Assembly (NCBI GenBank): GCA_903928755.1
Contig: CAIYSH010000252.1
Span: 1 to 7,564 of the forward strand
Source of the DNA: an uncultured Alphaproteobacteria bacterium
GTDB taxonomy: Bacteria > Pseudomonadota > Alphaproteobacteria > Caulobacterales > Caulobacteraceae
DNA length: 7,564 nucleotides
Reading direction: 5' to 3'
Shown: positions 1 to 5,529 of the stretch, in pieces
Layout: the number at the start of each line of letters is the position of its first letter
How positions within the stretch are numbered: the first letter of the stretch is position 1
Notes under the pieces: model-generated
Told to the model about the DNA's origin: nothing
What the model saw: the letters and a program-made list of their open reading frames with translations, nothing else
Databases searched by the model: none
Translations under genes and position numbers: made by a program

Positions 1-214
1 CAGCCTCCGGAAAGAGGCTGCGGGTGCAACTGGCATAGAATACGCGGTGATGACTGCCTTGATTTCGCTTGCCCTGATCGCGGCGATGTCCACCCTCGGT
101 CAAAGCGTAAGCGGGATGTATTCCAAGGTCGCGGTAGCATTGGAAGGCAGCCCAAGCATACCCGGACCCAAGGTGGGTGGATCTATGGCACCGCCTGCGC
201 CGGCCGTGCCTTAA
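1..214 (+). CDS. Flp/Fap-type (type IVb) pilin, 3' part only
   Basis: Seen: reading from base 2, 70 residues are encoded before TAA at 212-214; the start lies left of the window. Visible residues 8-14 are G-ATGIEY, the Flp prepilin cleavage signature: Gly at -1, then Glu at +5 and Tyr at +6 of the mature protein. A hydrophobic helix follows (AVMTALISLALIAAMSTLG), as in Flp pilins. Known of the family: a TadV/CpaA-type prepilin peptidase cuts after the Gly, and the mature subunit assembles into Tad pili used for surface attachment. Cleavage here would leave a mature chain of 62 residues. Its C-terminus is a Gly/Pro/Ala-rich tail (residues about 50-70) that looks disordered and is longer than in the smallest Flp pilins. 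Inference: pilin subunit or pseudopilin. No other tad genes are visible, so main subunit versus accessory copy cannot be decided. The stop overlaps the next gene's ATG by one base. Confidence 0.88.
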   Translation, partial: SLRKEAAGATGIEYAVMTALISLALIAAMSTLGQSVSGMYSKVAVALEGSPSIPGPKVGGSMAPPAPAVP

Positions 215-2130
215 TGACCTCAGGGAACCGAAGACCCGCCGCAGCTTCAAAGTCGCGGCTTTCCATCAGGACAGTGGCCCTTGGCTTTCTGATCGCCGGG
301 TTCATCTGGGTATCGCGAGGCGGAAACGTCATCGACCGGATCTGGTCTGACCTGTTGAGCACATCGGTCATGCAGCCGGTGTCTGCGACCTATGTGGTTC
401 TCAGTCTGACAGCATCAGATATCCAGCACTACCAGCGGGACCCGGAACTGAACCAGGATGTCTCACCCTTGCGCGTCCTGTTGGCCCGGAAAATATCCCA
501 GTTCAAGGCGGCCGGGGTCAGGCGTGTATTTCTAGACATGTATCTGGCTGGCACCGAAGACACGCCGGGGAACAATGCGCTTGCAGCTGCTTTTTCAGAA
601 TTTGGCCGGGACAGGATCGCATTCGGCAGAACATCAAATCCTGCGTTCAGTGCCCAGAAGCCGCTTTATGACGCGGCGACGCAGACTGAACTTGGAATTC
701 TGGCCGACCATGACGGAAACTACCGCAGTATTCGTATCCCTTCATCCGGGGTAAACGGCAATCCAGTCATATGGCTGGCAACGGGTAAGTCGGATCACAG
801 TGCCGTCGCCCTGGATCTTCGCCTGGATCCGAAATCTGTCCCCGTCTATTCGCTGACCCAGATTACCAATCCCGATGTGCTCAAGGGGCTTGCCGGAAAG
901 TCGGTCATCATCGACCTGGATCAGTCTGCTGCGCGAAGCGCTGCAAGTCTTCCTCTCCACGGGTTTGTTGATCGCGGCCGTCTGATGGCGCTGGGCGCTG
1001 AATCCTATCAGAGCGGTGCACCGGCGCGTCTGAAATTTGTGGAGCAGATGGGTTTGGTCCTGGCCCTGGCAAGTCTGTTTGCTGGCCTGGCGATCGGGGG
1101 GCGCATCCAATCTGTTCATGCCGGAATGGCGATGATTCTGGTCGTGAACCTGGCCGTGATCATGGCCTGCCTTGGGTTGACCTTGCGTTGGGGGGGCACA
1201 TCCTATCCGTCCACGACAGCCTTCATGGGGACCGTGGGTTTGATGGTGGCCCTGGCCGTCAGATTGCGCCTGACCGAATTGGTGATAGGCCTCTTCGCGG
1301 GGGACCTGAGCCCGGAAGAAGCCTGGTTGTGGCGCAGTCAGGCCGATCAGGACCGGCCCGTTTTGATCTTCGGAGCCGACGGTGCCATTCGCAGAGCCAA
1401 CGTCGCAGCTATCAACGCCTTGCACCTGGGCCCGGAGAAATACTCTGACCAGGCCATGGAGTTGGTAAGACAGTGCATGCCTGCCATTGGCGTGCGTTCT
1501 GACCACCTCACGACGGGGGAGCGCCAGAAATCACGCTGGCGGTTGGAGTGGCCGCATGAGCATATTTCGCTGGCTGTCTTTTACGATGTCACCGATCAGG
1601 TTTCCAAAGAAGAAGACCTGCAGCGCAAACTGGTAACGGATCCGCTGACCGGCCTTCGAAACCGTTTGGGATTCGATGCTGCCCTGGAGCGGATCGACAT
1701 GGCTGGCGGTGAGGCATTTGCGCTCTACTACCTCGACATGAACGGGTTCAAGCAGGTCAACGACACGCTCGGACATGACGCTGGCGATGAACTGTTGGCC
1801 ATTGCTGCCCGCAGATTCGAGTCCGTTGTCCGCGAGGGTGATGTCCTTGCCCGCCTCGGTGGCGATGAATTCGGGTTATGTCTCTATGGCGAGATCAGTG
1901 ATGTTGGAGCTCAGCGTATGGCAGACAAGCTTGCCAACACCCTGACGGCACCGATCCGTCTGAAATCCGGTGAAGTGAAGGTCGGGGTGGCTGTGGGATT
2001 CAGCATTCGCAAGGCAGAAGACACGACGACCGCTGAGGTCATCGGACGAGCCGATCAGGAAATGTATCGGCAGAAAAAAGTCCTGAAGCTGCAGGCATCG
2101 GGTCGCCCGGCTGGAAGTGTTGCAGCCTGA
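214..2130 (+). CDS. CHASE2-PAS-GGDEF membrane diguanylate cyclase
   Basis: Predicted sensor enzyme of 638 aa that makes cyclic di-GMP from two GTP at the inner membrane. Seen in order: a basic N-terminus; TM1 about 20-35; an extracytoplasmic CHASE2-like region about 36-275 (contains VRRVFLDMYLAG and GKSVIIDLD); three membrane segments about 279-296, 303-324 and 330-350; a degenerate PAS-like segment about 380-470 (PVLIFGADGAIRRAN); and a C-terminal GGDEF domain from about 470. GGDEF motifs are complete: DPLTGLRN at 476-483, metal-binding D508, F512/K513, N516/D517, GHD at 520-522, G524/D525 and GGDEF at 549-553. An RxxD inhibitory site (R540-D543) lies exactly five residues before GGDEF, so product inhibition is expected. 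No EAL or HD-GYP domain is present. Start: the ATG overlaps the pilin stop as TAATG and has no separate Shine-Dalgarno, which suggests translational coupling. The sensed ligand is unknown. Confidence 0.93.
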   Translation: MTSGNRRPAAASKSRLSIRTVALGFLIAGFIWVSRGGNVIDRIWSDLLSTSVMQPVSATYVVLSLTASDIQHYQRDPELNQDVSPLRVLLARKISQFKAAGVRRVFLDMYLAGTEDTPGNNALAAAFSEFGRDRIAFGRTSNPAFSAQKPLYDAATQTELGILADHDGNYRSIRIPSSGVNGNPVIWLATGKSDHSAVALDLRLDPKSVPVYSLTQITNPDVLKGLAGKSVIIDLDQSAARSAASLPLHGFVDRGRLMALGAESYQSGAPARLKFVEQMGLVLALASLFAGLAIGGRIQSVHAGMAMILVVNLAVIMACLGLTLRWGGTSYPSTTAFMGTVGLMVALAVRLRLTELVIGLFAGDLSPEEAWLWRSQADQDRPVLIFGADGAIRRANVAAINALHLGPEKYSDQAMELVRQCMPAIGVRSDHLTTGERQKSRWRLEWPHEHISLAVFYDVTDQVSKEEDLQRKLVTDPLTGLRNRLGFDAALERIDMAGGEAFALYYLDMNGFKQVNDTLGHDAGDELLAIAARRFESVVREGDVLARLGGDEFGLCLYGEISDVGAQRMADKLANTLTAPIRLKSGEVKVGVAVGFSIRKAEDTTTAEVIGRADQEMYRQKKVLKLQASGRPAGSVAA

Positions 2131-2207
2131 CAATCTTTTGCCCAGCTCTTGACGCCATGGGTCCTGACATTGCGAACTGCTGCCAACCAGAACCAGGGAA
2201 CACACCC
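2131..2207 (+). promoter_or_regulatory. Short gap before the crotonase gene, possible weak promoter
   Basis: This 77-base gap separates the cyclase stop from the crotonase start. It contains TTGACG at 2149-2154, a fair -35 match, but I find no convincing -10 hexamer 16-18 bases further on. AGGGA at 2195-2199, eight bases before ATG 2208, is a good ribosome binding site. I see no hairpin with a T-run, so there is no clear terminator for the cyclase gene. Confidence 0.3.
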
Positions 2208-2990
2208 ATGACTTACCAATTCATCAAGGTCGAACGGGAAGACCACGTCACGATTTTCACCCTCAATCGGCCTGAAGTGATGAATGCCCTGCATTCGCCG
2301 GCCCATTTCGAACTGCACGACGCCTTCGATGCCTTCGCAGCTGACCCGGAACAGTGGGTGGGCATTGTTACGGGGGCAGGGGAGCGGGCCTTTTCCGCCG
2401 GGAATGACCTGAAGCATCAGGCGACGGGTGGGGAAATGCGCAGCCCGCCCAGCGGCTTTGCCGGTCTGACTTCTCGCTTTGACCTGACCAAGCCCCTGAT
2501 TGCTGCAGTCAACGGAATAGCTATGGGGGGCGGCTTCGAGATTGCCCTGGCCTGCGACATCATTGTCGCGGCAGAGGGTGCGATTTTCGCCTTGCCTGAA
2601 CCCCGCGTCGGACTGGCAGCCCTTGCTGGTGGTCTGCATCGCCTGCCCCGTGCCATCGGGGTCAAGCGCGCCATGGGGATGATTCTGACCGGACGGCGTG
2701 TGTCAGCGGTGGAGGGGGAAACCCTGGGCTTCGTCAATGAAGTGACTTCTGCCTCCGACCTCATGAACGCCGCCCGCCGATGGGCCGCACAGATTGCGGA
2801 ACTCTCCCCCATGTCGATCCGCGCGTCGAAGGAAGCGGTATTCCGCGGCCTGGATGAGACCAGGCTGCAGGATGCGATCCTTGGCCAGAACAAGTACCCT
2901 GCGGTGGGGGCGCTATTCCGGTCGGAAGATTTCGTGGAGGGGCCAATGGCCTTCGCCCAGAAGCGGGCCCCGAACTGGAAGGGGCGCTGA
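2208..2990 (+). CDS. Enoyl-CoA hydratase/isomerase (crotonase) family, CaiD-like
   Basis: A 260-aa crotonase-fold protein predicted to hydrate, dehydrate or isomerise an acyl-CoA in the cytoplasm. Seen: the oxyanion-hole segment FSAGNDLK (62-69, Ala64); GGGFEIALACD with E111; FALPEPRVG with E131; and TGRRVSA downstream. Both crotonase catalytic glutamates are therefore present. From memory of the family, E. coli CaiD (crotonobetainyl/carnitinyl-CoA hydratase, 261 aa) has its acidic pair at the same numbers, shares FAGLT and the FALPE segment, and has a very similar C-terminus to the EGPMAFAQKRAPNWKGR seen here. Start: ATG 2208 has AGGGA eight bases upstream. The in-frame ATG at 2157 would add 17 residues unlike the family (including two adjacent Cys) and lacks a ribosome binding site. 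Inference: CaiD-like or a related side-chain hydratase. No carnitine transporter, CoA ligase or CoA transferase is visible, so the substrate stays open. Confidence 0.92.
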   Translation: MTYQFIKVEREDHVTIFTLNRPEVMNALHSPAHFELHDAFDAFAADPEQWVGIVTGAGERAFSAGNDLKHQATGGEMRSPPSGFAGLTSRFDLTKPLIAAVNGIAMGGGFEIALACDIIVAAEGAIFALPEPRVGLAALAGGLHRLPRAIGVKRAMGMILTGRRVSAVEGETLGFVNEVTSASDLMNAARRWAAQIAELSPMSIRASKEAVFRGLDETRLQDAILGQNKYPAVGALFRSEDFVEGPMAFAQKRAPNWKGR

Positions 2991-3002
2991 GAAGGCAAAT
3001 CC

Positions 3003-3016
3003 TGACGACGTCGTCA
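3003..3016. promoter_or_regulatory. Perfect 14-bp palindrome, possible operator
   Basis: TGACGACGTCGTCA is its own reverse complement over all 14 bases. It starts 12 bases after the crotonase stop and ends 91 bases before the proposed start of the GMC dehydrogenase. A perfect two-fold palindrome of this size in a short gap suits a dimeric repressor such as a TetR- or GntR-type regulator, but no regulator gene is visible here and no promoter hexamers are clear beside it. The operator role is inference. Confidence 0.4.
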
Positions 3017-3070
3017 CGTTTACAGCCTTGAGGGTTGGTCGGCGCTTGTCATGGCGGTTTCTGCGGGGCA

Positions 3071-3096
3071 GGGAAGGGGAAGAACTCCCCTTTCCC
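3071..3096 (+). promoter_or_regulatory. Strong hairpin directly upstream of the GMC ribosome binding site
   Basis: GGGAAGGGGA (3071-3080) pairs with TCCCCTTTCCC (3086-3096) around the loop AGAAC, giving ten base pairs with one bulged T at 3091. The base of the stem touches GAGG at 3097-3100, the proposed ribosome binding site of the next gene. No T-run follows, so a simple intrinsic terminator is unlikely. It may stabilise the 5' end of the mRNA, hold the ribosome binding site open, or affect initiation. The pairing is seen; the role is inference. Confidence 0.45.
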
Positions 3097-3110
3097 GAGG
3101 AATTGCTTTG
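3097..3110 (+). promoter_or_regulatory. Ribosome binding site and TTG start that fix the GMC N-terminus
   Basis: GAGGAA begins at 3097 and TTG lies at 3108-3110, with seven bases between GAGG and the codon. This start gives MDRFDYIIIGAGSAG, placing the FAD-binding glycine motif at residue 10, as is usual for the family. The in-frame ATG at 3051 has no well-spaced ribosome binding site (the nearest GAGGG is near 3029) and adds 19 residues that run through the hairpin sequence. Confidence 0.65.
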
Positions 3111-4766
3111 GATCGTTTCGACTACATCATCATCGGTGCCGGTTCTGCCGGTTGCGTTCTTGCCAACCGTCTGAGTGCGGACCCGGGAAATCGGGTGCTG
3201 CTGCTGGAAGCCGGTGTGAAGGACAATTCGATCCTCGTGAACATGCCTGCGGGCGTTGGCAGTCTGATCGGTGACAAGGGCACTTATAACTGGGGTTTCT
3301 GGACAGAGGCTGAGCCCCATCTCGAAAACCGCAAGCTTTGGTGGCCGAGGGGTAAGGGATGGGGTGGATCGTCGTCCATCAATGGCATGGTCTATATCCG
3401 GGGGCATGCCCGTGATTATGATCAGTGGCGGCAGATGGGTCTGGAAGGGTGGGCCTACAGGGATGTCCTGCCCTACTTCAAGCGCTCGGAATCCCTTGAG
3501 GGCGGCGGCGATGCCTGGCACGGCGGGGATGGCCCGCTCAAGGTGTCCAAGGCCCATACTCCCAATCCGATCTATAAGGCCACCATCGAGGCCGGGCGTC
3601 AGGCCGGCTATAAAGTCACCAGTGATTTCAATGGTTTTCAACAGGAAGGGTGGGGCCCCTATCAGTTGACCATTCATAATGGTGAACGCTGGAGTGCGGC
3701 TAAGGGTTACCTGCACCCCGTGCTCAAACGGCCCAATCTCACCTGCCTTACCGGGGTTCGCACCACACGGATTTTGATCGAGAACGGTGTGGCCATCGGG
3801 GTTGAATATGCCGACGAAACCACCAGGGCGCGGACGGTGGTCCATGCGGACAAGGAGGTCCTGCTTTGCGCTGGAGCTGTGCAGTCGCCGCAAATCCTGC
3901 AGCTTTCGGGCATTGGCGACCCTGACGAACTTGGCAAGCATGGCATTGCGGTGGTCAAGGCCCTGAAGGGGGTCGGAGCCAACCTGCAGGACCACCTGGA
4001 TGTTACCCTGTCCTGGGAATGCCCCAAGCCGATCACTATCTATTCCCAGCGCAAAGGGGCGTTGAAGACGGCTCTGGTGGGTCTGAACTGGCTGTTATTC
4101 CGCAAGGGGGTCGGAGCTACCCAGGCGCTGGAAAGCGGTGCCTTCCTGAAGTCACGCCCCGACCTCGACCGGCCCGATCTTCAGGTGCACTGTGTGCTTG
4201 CGGTCATGCAAAATCATGGCAAGACCCAGGTGGCCAAGGATGGGTTTACCTTTCATGTCTGTCAGTTGCGTCCGGAAAGCCGCGGCACCGTAACCCTCAG
4301 GTCTGCCGATCCCTTTGATGATCCAGCAATTTTTGCAAACTATCTCTCAGCAGAGGAAGACCGTCGGGCATTGCGGGAGGGGGCCAGAATGATGCGGCAG
4401 GTTGCGTCGCAGGCGGCCCTGGATGAATTCCGTACCGAAGAGTTGTTTCCGGGAAAGTCGGTCCAGACCGACGAGGAGCTGGATGCCTGGATTCGTGCGA
4501 ATTCCGAGACGATCTATCATCCGGTCGGCACCTGCCGCATGGGCCCGGTCGGAGATCCCATGGCTGTGGTGGACCCGGAGCTTCGCGTTCAGGGCCTGAA
4601 AGGCCTCCGGGTCGTCGACGCCTCTGTCATGCCCAGTCTGGTCGGTGGGAACACCAATGCACCAACCATAATGATTGCAGAAAAGGCATCTGACCTGATC
4701 CTCGGACTGACATCCCCGCTTGCAGATGATGCCCCGGTCTTTGAAGAGGGCTCTGCAGCGGGCTAG
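3108..4766 (+). CDS. GMC-family FAD alcohol dehydrogenase (AlkJ/BetA-like)
   Basis: A 552-aa glucose-methanol-choline flavoprotein, close to the usual length. Seen: the ADP-binding motif GAGSAG at 10-15, with E34 ending the second strand (LLLEAG) to hold the ribose; GMC signature 1 GKGWGGSSSINGMVYIRG; GMC signature 2 GAVQSPQILQLSGIG; and the catalytic pair H471 (IYHPVGTCRMG) and N517 (GGNTNAPTIMIAEK). Known of the family: the His acts as base while hydride passes from the alcohol to FAD, and bacterial members of this branch pass electrons to the respiratory chain. From memory, the pattern DFNG, GxYQ, NGxRWSAAKGYL resembles both alkanol dehydrogenase AlkJ and choline dehydrogenase BetA. No betaine aldehyde dehydrogenase or bet regulator is visible, so choline is not favoured. 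There is no signal peptide. It probably forms a unit with the crotonase. TTG 3108 was chosen over ATG 3051 (571 aa) for its ribosome binding site and family fit. Confidence 0.93.
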   Translation: MDRFDYIIIGAGSAGCVLANRLSADPGNRVLLLEAGVKDNSILVNMPAGVGSLIGDKGTYNWGFWTEAEPHLENRKLWWPRGKGWGGSSSINGMVYIRGHARDYDQWRQMGLEGWAYRDVLPYFKRSESLEGGGDAWHGGDGPLKVSKAHTPNPIYKATIEAGRQAGYKVTSDFNGFQQEGWGPYQLTIHNGERWSAAKGYLHPVLKRPNLTCLTGVRTTRILIENGVAIGVEYADETTRARTVVHADKEVLLCAGAVQSPQILQLSGIGDPDELGKHGIAVVKALKGVGANLQDHLDVTLSWECPKPITIYSQRKGALKTALVGLNWLLFRKGVGATQALESGAFLKSRPDLDRPDLQVHCVLAVMQNHGKTQVAKDGFTFHVCQLRPESRGTVTLRSADPFDDPAIFANYLSAEEDRRALREGARMMRQVASQAALDEFRTEELFPGKSVQTDEELDAWIRANSETIYHPVGTCRMGPVGDPMAVVDPELRVQGLKGLRVVDASVMPSLVGGNTNAPTIMIAEKASDLILGLTSPLADDAPVFEEGSAAG

Positions 4767-4784
4767 GGGCAAGGACTGGCCGCG

Positions 4785-4801
4785 CACCCAAAGGTTGGGT
4801 G
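4785..4801. terminator. Perfect small hairpin between convergent genes, no T-run
   Basis: CACCCAA (4785-4791) and TTGGGTG (4795-4801) form a perfect 7-bp stem with the three-base loop AGG. It sits 18 bases after the GMC stop and 5 bases after the stop of the minus-strand PAS gene, so it could end transcripts from both sides or protect 3' ends. Neither strand has a T-run after it, which weakens the call as an intrinsic terminator. Confidence 0.4.
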
Positions 4802-4806
4802 AGGCG

Positions 4807-5358
4807 TTAGGCAATCCTCCTGCCATCGACGGCGGCCAGTCGCAGGTGTGTGAACTCCTGATTGGCTGGCCCCATGGGCATGATTCTCGCCACATGGATC
4901 TCCCGAGCGGGTAGGCCTTGAAGTCTGGCGACCAGGCCAAGCGGCTGATAGAGGCCGAGAAACCGTTCCGGAGATCCGGGTGCGGCAGCCAGAGGCAGGA
5001 ACAGGATCTCGAGCGGAAGGCTTGGGCCGGCTGTATTGATGTCTGCCTTGACCAGGACTGGTTCGGGCCGTTTGCGGCCCGCTTCCAGCGCCGCTTTCAG
5101 GTCCAGGCCATCACCCGGGCGGAATAGATCGAGTACATTGCGGCTGCGCAGGTCCTGGGCATGGAGTTCAGCGATGAAGCCGCCGACCAGTCTCAAGGGA
5201 TAGATACCCGCGGCGTCGCGCCCCACGACGAAAACCTGACTGAGCAGGTTTGGGAAGTGTGTAGGGTCAATCGCCCTGCGCTCCGGCATCCTGCCTTCGC
5301 CGCCGCGGCTGCGCCAATAATCTATCAATCGTTTTGTATTTACATGAAACACGGACAT
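4807..5358 (-). CDS. PAS_5-type (PF07310-like) stand-alone PAS domain protein
   Basis: A 183-aa soluble protein that I recognise as the small PAS_5-type family common in alphaproteobacteria. Seen: FHVNTKRLIDYWRSRGGEG near the N-terminus (4-22), then DPTHFPNLLSQVFVVGRD (31-48) and YPLRLVGGFIAELHAQDL from 53, followed by a central segment with DLFRPGD and a strand-rich C-terminal half ending HLRLAAVDGRRIA. There is no transmembrane segment, kinase, GGDEF or DNA-binding domain, so it would act as a lone sensor or adaptor. The ligand and partner of the family are unknown to me. Start: ATG at 5358 puts the conserved FHxNT block at residue 4. No Shine-Dalgarno lies upstream; a 12-bp palindrome occupies that place. 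The upstream in-frame GTG at 5397 also lacks one. The gene converges on the GMC gene and diverges from the Cys-Cys/proline gene. Confidence 0.85.
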   Translation of the reverse strand: MSVFHVNTKRLIDYWRSRGGEGRMPERRAIDPTHFPNLLSQVFVVGRDAAGIYPLRLVGGFIAELHAQDLRSRNVLDLFRPGDGLDLKAALEAGRKRPEPVLVKADINTAGPSLPLEILFLPLAAAPGSPERFLGLYQPLGLVARLQGLPAREIHVARIMPMGPANQEFTHLRLAAVDGRRIA

Positions 5359-5367
5359 CGGACGGCA

Positions 5368-5395
5368 GCGCTGCAGCGCGGTCGGAGGTGACCGC
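5368..5395. promoter_or_regulatory. Palindrome plus adjacent hairpin in the PAS gene leader
   Basis: GCGCTGCAGCGC at 5368-5379 is a perfect 12-bp palindrome ending nine bases before the PAS start codon, where a ribosome binding site would normally sit. It overlaps by two bases a hairpin at 5378-5395: GCGGTC and GACCGC with a six-base loop. Read in the PAS mRNA the loop is ACCTCC, which matches the anti-Shine-Dalgarno core of 16S rRNA rather than a Shine-Dalgarno. The pairing is seen; any role as an operator or mRNA structure is inference. Confidence 0.35.
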
Positions 5396-5422
5396 ACGCT
5401 GCTTGCAGGAAAATCAGGGCCA

Positions 5423-5447
5423 GGGACAGCTTGTCCCAGATCGGGAC
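5423..5447. repeat. Three GGGAC/GTCCC half-sites at exact 10-base spacing
   Basis: GGGAC begins at 5423, its reverse complement GTCCC at 5433, and GGGAC again at 5443. The first and second form a 6-bp hairpin (GGGACA, loop GCT, TGTCCC). The second and third form a 5-bp hairpin, extended to seven pairs if one G-T pair is allowed. The two hairpins exclude each other in RNA. In DNA, three half-sites spaced one helical turn apart resemble a cooperative regulator binding site. They lie between the divergent PAS and Cys-Cys/proline genes. Confidence 0.4.
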
Positions 5448-5529
5448 GAAAATCGTAAAAGTTTCGGGATATGGGCTGGTTAGGCGCGTTTCTTGCATGA
5501 TTAACGGCGGAAACTGGAGTGGCAGAGTG

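Larger units (their letters stand above)
5359..5529. promoter_or_regulatory. Divergent intergenic control region
   Basis: This 171-base region between two divergent genes must hold the promoters of both, unless they start further away. No strong sigma-70 pair is obvious. TTGTCC (5431-5436) followed 18 bases later by GTAAAA (5455-5460) is a weak plus-strand candidate. The region is dense in inverted repeats, listed separately. GGAG at 5516-5519, ten bases before ATG 5530, is the ribosome binding site for the plus-strand gene. Confidence 0.5.

Noticed and set aside
742..1506. Long minus-strand open frame opposite the cyclase gene
   Set aside because: It lies entirely opposite a well-supported domain protein, and its His/Gln-rich composition looks like the antisense of GC-rich codons. 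It has no family resemblance.
2157..2207. Upstream ATG as the start of the crotonase
   Set aside because: It adds 17 residues not typical of the family and has no ribosome binding site, whereas ATG 2208 has AGGGA at good spacing and gives the usual length.
3051..3107. ATG 3051 as the start of the GMC dehydrogenase
   Set aside because: No well-spaced ribosome binding site precedes it, and the added residues fall across a strong hairpin. TTG 3108 fits the family N-terminus and the GAGG site better, though peptide data could overturn this.
2913..3995. 360-codon minus-strand open frame opposite the GMC dehydrogenase
   Set aside because: The plus strand encodes complete GMC motifs over the same bases. 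The antisense product is Pro/Arg-rich with no recognisable domain, as expected for a stop-poor shadow in GC-rich DNA.
5403..5480. 26-codon plus-strand open frame from TTG after GGAGG in the divergent gap
   Set aside because: The spacing from GGAGG is too long, the GGAGG lies in a hairpin loop, and the product has no features. It is most likely chance.
5431..5529. Upstream in-frame ATGs (5431, 5497) as starts of the exported protein
   Set aside because: They would bury the signal peptide behind 33 or 11 extra residues and have no good ribosome binding site. ATG 5530 gives a standard signal peptide.
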